A stretch of DNA of 64,000 nucleotides from Anadara kagoshimensis (taxonomy: Eukaryota; Mollusca; Bivalvia; Arcoida; Arcidae). The stretch lies in contig CM037861.1 of NCBI GenBank assembly GCA_021292105.1, forward strand, positions 53,532,920-53,596,919. Reading direction: 5' to 3'. Both the position numbers and the translations under genes were made by a program. How positions within the stretch are numbered: the first letter of the stretch is position 1; every line of letters starts with the position of its first letter. Positions 1-12,500 of this stretch are shown piece by piece. The notes beneath the pieces were generated by a model. The model did no database searches. It was not told the origin of the DNA and was given only the letters and a program-made list of their open reading frames with translations.

Positions 1-411
1 TATTGTTCTACTAAAGTAGCTTATTTGGTAATGCCAAGACAGGTTAGATGTGGAAGTTACTCTGTGTAAAAAACTACCATTCAATCAAGAAATCTTTGTA
101 TCTGATGTATGCACTTTTTAATGTTAAATTGTTAATTTTATTTCAAATCTTTTACTTACCCTAGAAAATATTGTGCTCCTTTATTTTATACCCAACCACC
201 TACCCTCTAACCAAGCTCCCACCACTACCAGGTTTTGTTAATAAACATACAGATTAATATAATAATAACAAGTCTTGAGTCTGATTTAAACTTTAATGCT
301 GTATTAACTTGTATAAAAATATTGAATATTTTATCCTATGTCCATTTTGCAACTAAACACACTTAATTTGTCTGATTTGTAAGGAATAGGTAAATAAATC
401 TATAAAAACCA

Positions 412-415
<4 letters not shown>

Positions 416-465
<50 letters not shown>
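416..465. repeat. (TA)n microsatellite
   Basis: About 25 uninterrupted TA dinucleotides in the intron that precedes the first visible MAP2K exon. The rest of 1-547 is AT-rich intron with no other structure that I can see. Confidence 0.97.
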
Positions 466-467
<2 letters not shown>

Positions 468-547
468 CATGTTTTATATAGTTCTATTCCATACATCAGT
501 TATATGTTATAAGTTACAAGGTTTTTTTACCAATTGTCTATTTTTAG

Positions 548-1352
548 ATTGAACTCGCAACAGGGAAATTTCCATATCCAGCATGGAAAACACCATTTGA
601 GCAGTTAAAGAGTGTTGTACAAGATCCAGCTCCTCAACTCCCCTCTGGAGAATTTTCTCCAGAATTTGAAAGTTTTATAAATCAGAGGTATTTAATATGA
701 TTTTATTCAGAAACTGCCATTTAGTGGTGAAAATTAGAACAGATTTGATAATGATTAATATATTTGTATCTACATGTATAAAACAAAATGACACTGACAC
801 CTACCAAATGAGAGTGGTTCAAGTTCTAGTTAATTCAGGATTCTGTGTACACAGACAGCTTACATTGTACAAAAAGCATCTTATCATCCCTTGTCTTTCA
901 AAGAAAGAGAGATGTAAAATTTGAAGTTCAATCCTTCTTTCTGTCCAGACACTTCTTGTCCAGGGTAATTCATCAAAACTTTGAAGCACAATTTACACTT
1001 AGTGCAAAGCATCAATATTTATAAGAGATGTGCATATCATTAACCCAAGTTGGTTTGCTCATTTTCCTTAGTGTTATGACCCTTTGACTGAAATGTTATT
1101 GAACATAAGTCCAAATCACAAAGAGTACTTACTTGAGGGGGATCCTAATTCACTGAATGTGCTTGTTTTTCATTAGATATTCTTTAATTGTTTTACAGTT
1201 TAGAGAAAATGACGGATAAGAGACCAAATTATGTGCAGTTAATGGAGCATGAGTTTATAAAAAAGGCAGAAAACACACAAGTAGACTTATCACAATATGT
1301 ACAAGAAGTGTTTAGTAAATATGGTGACCCTAATGAAGCCGCTAAAAGTTAA
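548..1352 (+). CDS. MAP kinase kinase (MAP2K3/6-like), last two coding exons
   Basis: Two exons, 548-687 and 1199-1352, joined in phase 2 with normal AG/GT borders; TAA stop at 1350-1352. They encode about 97 residues: the C-terminal lobe of a dual-specificity MAP kinase kinase. The text ELATGKFPYPAW is the subdomain IX stretch. FEQLKSVVQDPAPQLP and FSPEF resemble human MKK3/MKK6 (FQQLKQVVEEPSPQLP, FSPEF, from memory), and KRPNYVQLMEHEFI is the subdomain XI block with its invariant Arg. The pair ELATG/FPYPAW is shared with MKK4/7, so the subfamily is less sure than the family. Such kinases phosphorylate p38 or JNK on Thr and Tyr in stress signalling. The catalytic loop and activation segment lie to the left of this window. 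No frameshift is seen. Confidence 0.9.
890..1175 (-). repeat. Dispersed repeat, copy 1
   Basis: Inverted relative of 7330-7800: it shares GGATCCTAATTCACTGAATG, a 'month-like' run reading ATGTGCATAT.ATTAACCC, and the segment around TTCTGTCCAGAC. It lies in the intron between the two MAP2K exons. The family ends in a purine-rich stretch reading GGACAGACAGA on the other strand. Class unknown. Confidence 0.6.
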
Positions 1353-2241
1353 TGTTCGTAGAGCAGTTAGTTTTTATCTTCCATAGCAATTATTAGAGTA
1401 CAACATGGGATCTTCCTCACTCAGGGTTAGATCTTGTTCATTCCAGGGTGTGATGATGATGATGGTGATGACATAGTTATATATATATATTTGCAGAACT
1501 TGTTATCATTTTATTCATGTGTATACCAGGGTGCTGTACGTTATCATTCAGTGGTTTGACATAGTATATTTGGATGATGTGTAATTAAGAACATCTTGTG
1601 ACACAAATATAACTCTGGTCATTATTTGCTTACATTAAATGTTTTGTGCCAGTAGTTTGTATGTCCCCTTAAACATGTAGTGGATATTTATTTTGGTCTA
1701 GCTATTTTAAAGAAGTACACAACTTCAACTTTGGTTAACCTTGACCTTAGCCAAGTTTATATATCTTATACTTTGTATACCTTAAAGTAAGTGACTTCAA
1801 ACTTTTTTCATAACCTTCAATTTTTTCTCAGAAAATCCACTTCATTTTTAGACAAGACAAAACTGTATATGTTGCGTTCCAGTTACATATTTTGATTCCT
1901 CTAAAAACTTTTGAACTTTAATTTTTTCTTCAAAATTAAGATGATTTTAAAACACTATTGGTAATAACACAAGTTTAAGTGTAAAATAAAATAATGATCT
2001 TGAGTTTTAAAGGTGTGACTAGTATTATGGGATGTCAAATCTTAACTATTTGGAACTTCTGTGTGGTATGTGATAATAAAATGATGTGACATATCCTATA
2101 TAATTATGAGATACACACGTGTGTATTTGCATGAATTAAAGAGTATACAATGTCAGTATGAAGTAAGAGTAATGCATGTGTCTCATTATGTAATCAGTTT
2201 TTGTGTGTGATATATGTAGTATGTTAGAAAGGCAGGAAGTA
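1353..2241 (+). other. MAP2K 3' flank / probable 3' UTR
   Basis: AT-rich sequence with no coding signal. AATAAA hexamers at about 1985 and 2075 are candidate poly(A) signals; which is used cannot be told from sequence. Confidence 0.4.
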
Positions 2242-2276
2242 GACATGTGTGACACATATGACAAGTCACATGTGTC
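2242..2276. repeat. 12-bp-arm inverted repeat
   Basis: GACATGTGTGAC at 2242-2253 and its exact reverse complement GTCACATGTGTC at 2265-2276, separated by 11 bases. It lies in the MAP2K 3' flank. Confidence 0.8.
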
Positions 2277-2372
2277 ATATTTTATTTATTTATACAGTGA
2301 GTTTGTTTTAAGCCACAACTAGATACACTGATAAAGGGATACTCTACCAGCAATTAGGCTTTATAATTACCT

Positions 2373-2503
2373 GGGTCCAGCTGCACAAAGTCTAATTAGA
2401 GCTAATTGTTAATTAAACTATAATTAGCACAAATCTTATTGATTTGCAAATTATGGTGTAATTAATAAGATGCGGATTGATTAAGCCTTGTGCAACTGGA
2501 CCC
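2373..2503. mobile_element. Small MITE with GGGTCCA... inverted ends
   Basis: 131 bp bounded by imperfect inverted ends GGGTCCAGCTGCACAAAG and CTTGTGCAACTGGACCC. The interior is made of TAATTA-type palindromic pieces. No coding capacity. Outer bases resemble the GG(T/A)CC.GTTTCACAAT family at 48747 and 56700. Confidence 0.75.
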
Positions 2504-4134
2504 TGTAATTTGGAAACAAAGGTATACTTGTTAAATATACAGTAAATAGCAGTCTTCTGTCTACTACATGTATAGTCCTGGTACAAAGGGAATTCAGCTT
2601 CCATTTTTGGTTATACATTAGACAGACCATTTTGATAAGCAAGTTTTAAAGTTGTATTGATATTTTGAATGATATTGCATACCACGTTTTTACAAATACA
2701 CTGTATTTGCCAAAGACTTTAATACCATTTATTTTTATGATTATTTTCTAATATTAGTTTATTTTTAAAATGGTTTGTCTTGATTTTTTTCTTTTTGTAA
2801 ATATTTACCATATTATTGTACAGAAAACATACAGGTCTCACTGATCAATTTTTTTCACTTTTGAAAATTATCCAATCTAGAATATGTAGTAAGGACTTTA
2901 TTTATATGCAAGATATTAATCTTCATTTTTATGCACTTGATTGACAAATTTAAAAAAAATTATCATGAAAATTATATGGTATCATTTTTTAATCAAGATA
3001 TGCAAATTTAAACTTGATAAGTACCAGTATCCATTTTTCCATGTAGTATTAACTACGGATAATTTATCACGTTCATGCTTTTTTCTAACATTGGGTTCTG
3101 CTGCTTAAATTTGTTGTCATGCTGCTACATTTAGTAGTTTAGGTTCAGCTCACAGTTAAAGGGAGATAATGCTAGAATAGTTTATACAAAAGTCATATTA
3201 AATCCATTGGATAGTATTGTCTCATATTGAAAAATAAAATCTTATAGAAACTTTTATGAAAACTGAATTTACACCTACAAAGACTTTCATCTCGATTATT
3301 ATTTACCAAACTGTTCATTAGTCATTATTGCACATGTGTAAGAATTGATTGATGGCATTAATGACCAAAAACACCATATATTTCATAATTTTTGATGCAT
3401 TTCACGTCTTTAGCTACCTGTTATTTAGATTCATTAAATGATCTTTGTGATTTTCAATAATGTTTGTGTGGAACTTTTCCATTCTATATGGACTCACAAT
3501 ATTTGACTATTTCACAGATACATGTATATGGAATTTTTCAAAATTATTTCACTTCAAAAATAGTAGAATCACCAAAAAAATTAGTTGATTTCACAAAGTA
3601 CTAGAGTGAACTCCATTTTGACATTATGAGTGTTGTGCCATACAGATGAATCTCGTCTTAAAAAAAAAATTGGGAGATTTCACACAAGTCATTAGAAAGT
3701 TCAATTTTGTTAAAAATTTCATCATTTATGACCTGCTGTGGGCAACAGACCCATTAATTAAATATTCATTAAAATTAAAACATGTAGATCTAGTAGATTT
3801 ATTTATATTTCTTTTCAACTATACTTAGATATTATATAGTATAATCACTCACAATTGTATATACACTTATTGCAGAATATCTTGTTGCAAATAGAGGACA
3901 ACTTCATTATCTGACCTGTTTAGTTATATGTCGTCGTCAGTATTCTGGCAGAGTAAATAGAGTGTTCACTTCACAAATAGGATATCATGATGCAGATGAC
4001 TGTGGCATTGTTTTGCTTCCATTAATCTTATTTACACCATTCATCTTATCTACACCATGTAGACAGTTAGTTAGACTTGTGTTTATAAACTCTGTCAAAA
4101 TACTGTGAACCCACTTAATCACATGCTTTAAATA
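2504..4134. other. Non-coding AT-rich flank
   Basis: I see no gene, RNA gene or clear repeat here; only short chance reading frames. Confidence 0.5.
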
Positions 4135-4345
4135 GGGCATCAGTGGCTGATTGGTCTAAAGCATGCTTACAGACAACAGTACCTCTTATCGCCTAGGTCA
4201 AATCCCGCTTTGGACAGGTCTTAGTGCGAGAAAGTTTGTCAGTCGCTGGTTTTTTGTCACTTCAGTTTCTTCCACCATCCTTGAACTGACTGTCTATTCT
4301 TAATGTTAACTAAAGAATCTTGACTAGGGTGTAAAACTCCATTAC
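4135..4345 (+). mobile_element. tRNA-headed SINE, degraded copy
   Basis: The left end carries a box-A-like TGGCTGATTGGTCTAAAGC and a box-B-like GGTCAAATCCC, the two internal promoter blocks of a tRNA-derived SINE. The body (AAGTTTGTCAGT..., TCTTGACTAGGGTGTAAAAC) recurs at 6130, 9820, 19960 and 29630. Confidence 0.75.
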
Positions 4346-4662
4346 TACACTTTTAACTTCTAATATAATATATAAATATATACTGTATAACATTGTAAAT
4401 ATCATAATGTTTTTATTATTAAATTGTAAATATGAATACCTCATTATACACATTGTAAATAATATGTTATTATTTGTTATTATTAATATTAAATTAGCTG
4501 GTTATTATATTTAGTAAGTTTGACGATGAAATATTTAAATTTTATAATGGCAAAAATTTAGTTTTCCAATCTGTGATAACTCACATGTCACATGTTCAAA
4601 GCAGTGGAATATAGGACGTCCATGATCTGATGGCAAAGTATACAGCGAGTCTATTTTAATAT

Positions 4663-4785
4663 TAGGGTAATTGTAATGATTGAATTGTGAGCCGGCATAG
4701 TTATACACATTCGACGAAGGGGAAAATAGGGTAATTGTAATGATTGAATTGTGAGCCGGCATAGTTTACACATTCGACGAAGGGG
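4663..4785. repeat. Two-copy tandem duplication
   Basis: A unit of about 60 bp (TAGGGTAATTGTAATGATTG ... CATTCGACGAAGGGG) occurs at 4663-4722 and again at 4727-4785, nearly identical, so the duplication is recent. Confidence 0.9.
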
Positions 4786-5804
4786 CGCTTACACCTATTA
4801 GATTATTTAAACCCATCCATGTTTATAAACACACTGCCTTCAGATTGTGGACGACCTATAGTATATATATATGATCTTGTGTAAAGTTCCTGGGTATTAC
4901 TTTAATTTTAATATTGCCCGGTAGATTTATTTTTTAACTATACTGCATTTTAAAGTATTAAAAAGTTTAAAATATCGGATTTACTAGTTTAAAAAAATGA
5001 AGTTGGATATAGTCGTCTGGCATGACAGTACTATTTAATAAATAATCAAATGAATATTTATTTCAATTTAAAATATATATGTACTTAAAATTTAAAACAT
5101 CATATGTAAAGAAAATAGGGGTCACTGCTGTATCACATGATGCCCCAAATGTTTGTGTGTAACAAGTTTTCCATTGGATTTAGAATCTTATCTTCTATAT
5201 GATGTTTTTTCCATGAATTTGCGATGGAAACCTTTCCAAGATTTTTTGAACAAATGTTAAGGGGTATTGATCATGTATGTGGCACAGCAGCAAACACCAT
5301 TCAGGCCTTTGTTTTTGGACATTTTCAAGTCATATAATTTATCAGATATGTGTATAACCCTCCGTTTTGGACATGTTGCATTGTTGTTTTGTTAAAGCAC
5401 AAGTTGATACTTGTAGTTGATTTTAATGCGAGTAAGAGTAAAAATGTGAAGAAAAGGAAACACAGACCACAGCAGTAGTACAAGTACTAGAATAATAATA
5501 CCTTTTATTTAATTATGAAATAGTGCATAAAATTTTGAAGTTAAAAAACTCAGGTTTATTATTAAAATTAAACAAGTTGAGGAGTATGTGTGTAGAGGTT
5601 TTGAGAAATTTTTATGTGTGTATAAATCATGTGTCATGTATGGTAAGTCATGTTTAATGATGCTTGTTGTTAAAACATTTGTATTTAAATGTCTACCAGG
5701 AATAAAATAAAATTAATTTATATAATTACAATTTCTCTAGTTTATTTAATTTTTTTTATTTTTGGTTTCTTCAGATTTTATTTTTTTACTACTGGTAATA
5801 CTTG
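4786..5804. other. No gene seen
   Basis: AT-rich sequence without a recognisable coding or repeated structure. An AATAAA lies near 5701. Confidence 0.45.
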
Positions 5805-5995
5805 TTCCATGTTCCTTTCATTACCAATTTTGATTACATGTGGCAGGTGTAGCTAGCTAAACAGGAGGTGCTTACCCTTCCAAAGCCTCACTTCCTTGGT
5901 GGAAGTTCGCATGTTCTTAATTTGCTAGCTTCAAAGTTTTTACTTTGCTTTGGGACTTCAGTTTGGGCATGGATTGGTATGTTTATTTTTGACTG
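5805..5995 (+). mobile_element. Solo Penelope-type terminal repeat, copy 1
   Basis: Carries the family landmarks TTCCATGTTCCTTTCA, GTAGCTAGCTAAACAGGAGG, TGCTTACCCTTCC, and CATGGATTGGTATGTTTAT at the right end. The same block lies next to Penelope-like RT remnants at 37365-38230 and 53520-53930, which is why I assign it to that family. Confidence 0.65.
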
Positions 5996-6129
5996 GCTTT
6001 TTAAATTCCTGACACCAGACTTTGTTGTTTTGAGCATTACATAGGCTTATTAAAGCATGAATATGTGGAGAGTGAGATAAGAGAGATAACCAAGGTTCAC
6101 TATGAAATGCATCTTACTGTAACAGACAG

Positions 6130-6325
6130 CCTTGGTGGGGATCTAAAGCAAACACTTACGGATCAGAGCACCTTAATACCCACTCTGGCAGATCCTAGCG
6201 AGAGATAAAGTTTGTCAGTTCACTTGCCAAAGGCTGGTGGTTGTCTCCACCATCCCAGACCTATCCATCTTGATGCAAGAGCAGGAATCTTGACAGGGGT
6301 GTGTAAAACACCATTACTCCACTCT
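6130..6325 (+). mobile_element. tRNA-headed SINE, degraded copy
   Basis: Body similar to the copy at 4135: AAAGTTTGTCAGTTCACTTG, CCACCATCCC, and ATCTTGACAGGGGTGTGTAA at the right end. The tRNA-like head is worn. Confidence 0.65.
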
Positions 6326-6660
6326 ACAACTCCCAGATTTATTAGAGGTGGTCATTTAATTGAGCAAAAATATATAAATGATATGATCAACTGTGACTTT
6401 GGTTTTGAATGTCTCAGTGAAATTATCTTGGTTCAAGACAAAAATAATTAGACTTGTTTTAATTTTAGTTGCAAAGTGCATGACCAAACAGTAAGCACTA
6501 GTATCAACATTTAATGTAAGAATTTTTATATTGTTTAAAGATTAGACATTTTGTTTATTAACAAGGCATTTATCCTGTGTGACCTATAGTTTTACTCTAT
6601 GGAATTGAAATGTTGAACAATATTTAAACAATCGGTATTTCTAATTCACTAAAACACTAG

Positions 6661-7046
6661 TACAGTCCAAATTGCCTTTAAGGTCATCTCTATATAAGGG
6701 TCACCTGCTTTGAAAGGCCAGTAAATTTTTTACCCCAACTGCTGTTTTTTCATACAATTGATGGATTGCCGGCCACGCCCACATTGTTCCGACAAAGGCT
6801 GGGCATGCTTGAATTACACACAAAAAGAATGAAAACTCTGCCTGAATTGTACATTTAATGACATCACTGACACTAGTACATCATTAGTTGCTGTGACGCT
6901 GCTTTGATACCGTGATGGCGGTCAGTGTCGGAACATTGTGGGCGTTGCTGGCGATCCGTCAATTTGAATCTCTATGTAAGGGTCACCAGCCGTAAAGGCC
7001 ATTTTTACTGGTTCCTTAAGGTGGTTTTTACAGACAGGTTTGACAA
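6661..7046. mobile_element. MITE with ACAGTCAAACCTGTC-type ends
   Basis: A 386-bp foldback unit. The left half (AAGGGTCACCTGC, AGGCCAGTAAA, GCCGGCCACGCCCACATTG) is the imperfect reverse complement of the right half (CATTGTGGGCGTTGCTGGC, AAGGGTCACCAGCC, CAGACAGGTTTGAC). A truncated left end of the same family occurs at 9706-9785. No protein coding. Confidence 0.8.
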
Positions 7047-7329
7047 TTTTTAAACTTCAGATCGGTCTTGTCCATTGTCCAAAATAATGACATTGTAACT
7101 ACATCACTTGCCATTGACTACAGTTTTTGTTTTAATCCTAAGCAGTTACAACAAGTGGTCCCAATATGTATTTGTCTTTTCTTGTTTGACCGTTTCTGTC
7201 ATTAACTGGTATAAATGTATTGTACCATGTTCTTGGTTGTTTTGGCTGTTGCTCAGTCCATGTTTTAGGGTCCTTTGTTCGGTTTTGTAAAATAAGGCTT
7301 ATAATATTTTTTTACATACGCATATTTAT

Positions 7330-7800
7330 TAAAACAAGTACATTCAGTGAATTAGGATCCCCGCTAGATAAAAATTTTGTCTCGACATTACACTAGGAAG
7401 GCATTTTTCAATTTTGTCAAATTTTAACACAATAACTTGTAACTCATTTTTCAATCAATTTTCACAAAATGAATAAATTATTAATTTAAGACTATGGAGA
7501 AGCTAAATTCAAATCAGATTTTGGTTCCAGTCATGCATTTTAGAAAATTTAACTAATTAAGTTATTTTAGCCAAAGGCCATAACTCCAAGGAAAATGAGC
7601 AAATTAACTCGGGGTTAATAATATGCACATCTCCTAGTGAATCTTATCAATGTTGATACTTTGCATCAAGTTTCATAAAATAGTGCTTCATAGTTTTGGA
7701 GAAATTGTGCAGACGAGAATTTCGGAAGGAAGGACAGACAGAAACTTGAATTTAATCTCCCCCTCTTTCTTTGAAAGGTGGGGATATAAACAAGGAAAAT
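7330..7800 (+). repeat. Dispersed repeat, copy 2
   Basis: Inverted relative of 890-1175 and related to 16530-16690. It contains GGCCATAACTCCAAGGAAAA, CATCAAGTTTCATAAAAT and GGAAGGACAGACAGAAAC. No open frame of note. Confidence 0.6.
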
Positions 7801-9211
7801 AAGCGAGAGGGTATGGTTAGAACGGCATTGAATTTGGACCATGCCAGGAATCAAACCCAAAACTCAAGAGTAATTGTATTTATTGAATGTAAAGTGTTAT
7901 GTATTCCTGATTTAAGCTTAGTCAACTTAGGTATATGAGATAATAAGTATCCATGTAAAATAGCAAAATCTAACCAGAGAAGTTGAATATTTGTCATGGG
8001 CTAAAGCTTGTCCAGTCTCTGACTGAATTAATCAACCCAGAAGGTCCTCAAAGATGAGATAAAAGGTGTGAATCTGCAACCATGGAAGCCATAGTACTAG
8101 CACCCTAAAAGTGCCAAGTGTGAAAAATAAGAAAACGACCTCACATCATAAGCAAGGATTAGATTAGAAGGGGCTCAGTAACCCATAGTTCTTAAAAATA
8201 AGACTGGGCCCCTACATTTGACACATTTCAAGTATTTATTACTAATGCAACTTATTTTCTGCAGCAAGCTAAACATTGTTAAGCCACTAGCCATAAGGAT
8301 GATTTTCTCCGAGTACTATTGTGTTTCCTTCACTATACCATAAATGCCATGCCGGAACTTTTGATTTGGGTGTAAAACATTTCAAAGAAATCATATTGAA
8401 GGTGGTTTGCCCTTGTACTACATGATATACCCTTTTATGTTAGTGTGGAACAACTATTTTCATTGGATATGGAACCATATCAGTTAATGTTTTCTGATAA
8501 AAAAAGATGTTATTCTGGGAATTAATGATGTAAATGTTTTCCAAAACATCCTACACAAACACTAACAGGTAATAATTATGTGGTACAGTGGTGAACCCCA
8601 TAACACATTTTGTAGCAGATATTTAATTGTGATAAGAAAATAATTCATATTTGATGTACTAAAAATATTTATTAACCCACTTCTCAATCAAATACACTAG
8701 TTTCATCTCAACAACCTGAAGTTCATATTTGCTCTGTCGTCACTAATATGATACCAGTATGATGATTTTGTACACCTGTCAATGTTTATATATCCAAAAT
8801 TATCCGGTGTATATTTTTCGTCAAATAGTTCCATGTTCCTTTCATTCTCAATTTTGACAGGACATACTACCTGGGTGTAGTTTTATACCAAGGCAAATTA
8901 GATAAATTTCTTCCAAATCCTTCACTGACATCAGAAACAAATTTCAAACAAAATTCTAATTGTTTTAACAACTGGTGAGAAGCTGCAGCTTAAATAGCTA
9001 GACAATGAATAAACCTGTCATCCTTGGGTCCACATTGTATACTGCAAGTAATCTACTGTATACCATAATCTTTGTTGTTCTTCATCCTTAATGATGAATT
9101 GAAGGTTAATTTTAGTGATAGAAGAGCCACTCCATTGACTTGATCCTTTGTCTTAGTGGTTTTCTTCCTTTGTGTTCATGTTTGAACAATGGCTGAACCA
9201 CTTCAATGGCA
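7801..9211. other. FAAP24 3' flank, no other gene seen
   Basis: Contains a short Penelope-type terminal fragment at about 8828-8890 (GTTCCATGTTCCTTTCATTC). TTTATT at about 8234 and 8667 would read AATAAA on the minus strand and could serve FAAP24. Otherwise featureless. Confidence 0.4.
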
Positions 9212-9566
9212 GCATCATCATTTTCATCTTGTCTGACCTAGAAAGTTCTTGATATGCTGTGCACTAGCTTTGCCTACCACTGCCATTAATTCCTTTAATT
9301 TTTCATTCTTTGTGATAACTGAACAATGACTGAACCACTTCATTGGCCTTATTGTCCATTCTAGCTTGTCTGACCTAGAAAGTTCTTGATATGCTGTGCA
9401 CTTGCTTTACCTACAACTGCTGTTAATTCCTTTAATTTTTCATTCTTTGTGATAACTGAACAATGACTGAACCACTTCATTGGCCTTATTGTCCATTCCA
9501 GCTTGTCTGACCTAGAAAGTTCTTGATATGCTGTGCACTTGCTTTACCTACTACTGCTGTTAATTC
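9212..9566 (-). repeat. Three tandem copies of the FAAP24 last exon
   Basis: A 137-bp unit is present three times, beginning (minus strand) at about 9566, 9429 and 9292. Each encodes ELTAVVGKASAQHIKNFLGQ with minor changes. Only the 9566 copy follows a good acceptor (TTTATTTATTACAG). The other two follow AAAATTAAAG and would fall in the 3' UTR. The last copy ends GQTR-stop, close to the human protein's TQPR end, whereas the used copy ends GQTSWNGQ-stop. Confidence 0.88.
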
Positions 9567-12500
9567 CTGTAATAAATAAAAACCAAAAAAGGTAATTATT
9601 ATGGACAAATTGATAGGCAAATGTTTTAAAAATGGATACATCTGTTGTCACTTGTCTTGTTTTGTTTGGCTATTTGAAAGTACATGTTTGTCAGCTACAA
9701 ATTTACAGTCAAACCTGTCTTATGGACAACCTCTAAAGGGACACCTGCTTTAAAAGTCCAGTAAAATTTTATCCCAATTTCTCTTTATTAATCTTATTTG
9801 ATGCCACCTGCCTAAGGGAATGCCACATGTCTCACTGGTATTGCATCTCACTCTCTTTTACCAAAGGGGTCTTGTTTGAAGAGTGTTACCAAACAATGAA
9901 TCCCTTGCCACCTAGGTTCCAATCTCACTAAGACAAATCACATTTTGTGCACTCTGGTTTCCTCCACTATCCCTAAACTAACTGCCTAGATATAAGTAAA
10001 GAAATATTGACTGAGGCATAAAACATCATAATGCCACTTTATTTTACTCTTTCATTGTATTCTTTGATAATGATCTTTGTGAAATTAAACCCTAGACATT
10101 ACTGCATTGTTTGCTGAAACAAACAATTTACTCAAGTCTGTTCTGTAAAAACCACATGTCTATTTTTAAATAAACTGGATTTTTATTTTATTTTATAGGT
10201 GATTAATTAGGAAAAAGGTCATGTTTTAATAAGAAACAAACATACTTATCCATGTCTAAATATGAGTTTTCTCCAATTAATATTACAAAGAAAACAACAA
10301 AAAAAAACAACTGTAAAACCGCCTTTCGATGACTATGCTATCTCACTTATCACGACACTAATTTTTCTTTATAAACCTCTATTGATTTATTGCTATCTCC
10401 TTTTATAAAACCAAATTCTGACTGAACATGGTGGTGGTATATTGAGGTTTTACTGTATAAATTCTGACTGAACATGGTGGTGGTATATTGAGGTTTACTG
10501 TATAAATTCTGACTGAACATGGTGGTGGTATATTGAGGTTTTACTGTATAAATTCTGACTGAACATGGTGGTACATTGAAGTTTTACTGTATAAATTCTG
10601 ACTGAACATGGTGGTGGTATATTGAGGTTTTACTGTATAAATTCTGACTGAATATGGTGGTGGTATATTGAGGTTTTACTGTATAAATTCTGACTGAACA
10701 TGGTTGTGGTATATTGAGGATTTACTGTATAAATTCTGACTGAACATGGTGGTGGTACATTGAAGTTTTACTGTATAAATTCTGACTGAACATGGTGGTG
10801 GTATATTGAGGATTTACTGTATAAATTCTGACTGAACATGGTTGTGGTATATTGAGGATTTACTGTATAAATTCTGACTGAACATGGTGGTGGTATATTG
10901 AGGTTTTACTGTATAAATTCTGACTGAACATGGTGGTGGTATATTGAGGTTTTACTGTATAAATTCTGACTGAACATGGTGGTGGTATATTGAGGTTTTA
11001 CTGTATAAATTCTGACTGAACATGGTGGTGGTATATTGAAGTTTACTGTATAAATTCTGACTGAACATGGTGGTTGTATATAGAGGTTTTACTGTATAAA
11101 TTCTGACTGAACATGGTGGTTGTATATAGAGGATTTACTGTATAAATTCTGACTGAACATGGTGGTGGTATATTGAGGTTTTACTGTATAAATTCTGACT
11201 GAACATGGTGGTAATATATTGAGGATTTACTGTATAAATTCTGACTGAACATGGTGGTAATATATTGAGGATTTACTGTATAAATTCTGACTGAACATGG
11301 TGGTGGTATATTGAGGTTTTACTGTATAAATTCTGACTGAACATAGTGGTGGTATATTGAGGTTTATTGTATAAATTCTGACTGAACATGGTGGTGGTAT
11401 ATTGAGGTTTTACTGTATAAATTCTGACTGAACATGGTGGTGGTATATTGAGGATTTACTGTATAAATTCTGACTGAACATGGTTGTGGTATATTGAGGT
11501 TTTACTGTATAAATTCTGACTGAACATGGTGGTGATATATTGAAGTTTACTGTATAAATTCTGACTGAACATAATGGTGGTATATTGAAGTTTTACTGTA
11601 TAAATTCTGACTGAACATGGTTGTGGTATATTGAGGATTTACTGCATAAATTCTGACTGAACATGGTTGTGGTATATTGAGGATTTACTGCATAAATTCT
11701 GACTGAACATGGTGGTGGTATATAGAGGATTTACTGTATAAATTCTGACTGAACATGGTGGTGATATATTGAGGATTTACTGTATAAATTCTGACTGAAC
11801 ATGGTGGTGGTATATTGAGGATTTACTGTATAAATTCTGCATGTACATGTAGTGGTATATTGAGGATTTACTGTAAATTCTGACTGAACATGGTGGTGGT
11901 ATTTTGAAGTTTTACTGTACCTTTAAATACATGTACAACTTACCTCTTTTGAAGCTCTACAAAGTCCATTCAAACCTGAAAAATGAAAAATATAGCAATT
12001 AACAATTTCAAGAAAAAATGTTATATTTCAAGAATTAATCTTACTTTTATCTACAGTAGAACTTCGATAACTCGAACTTCGATATCTCGAATACCACGGA
12101 TAACTCGAAGTAACAATTTTGTCCCGACCGGTTTTCTATATAAACTATATAAATACAACTTCGATAACTCAAACTCCTGTAACTCGATTACCTCCGATAA
12201 CTCGAAGTAATGTTAAGGTGCAAAATTAAAAATTATAGGAAAAACAACCTTCTAAAACTAGAAATATTTTTAATAATGGGTGACCAATAGAACGTTTCAG
12301 TGAGAACACGGTAATTAATCGACAATTAGCTATAATACTTCCGTGTAATCCGATTAATAATTTGTGATGTGGTACAGATCAAAGGTTTTGCTACTGAATT
12401 AATTAGTATCAATTAAAGGATTAGTACTCTGTGCCGTAATGGGCGATGAAGTGTAACCGTGTACGCCCTCAGTAGAAGCCGGGTTTTGTGCCGCTGGCGA

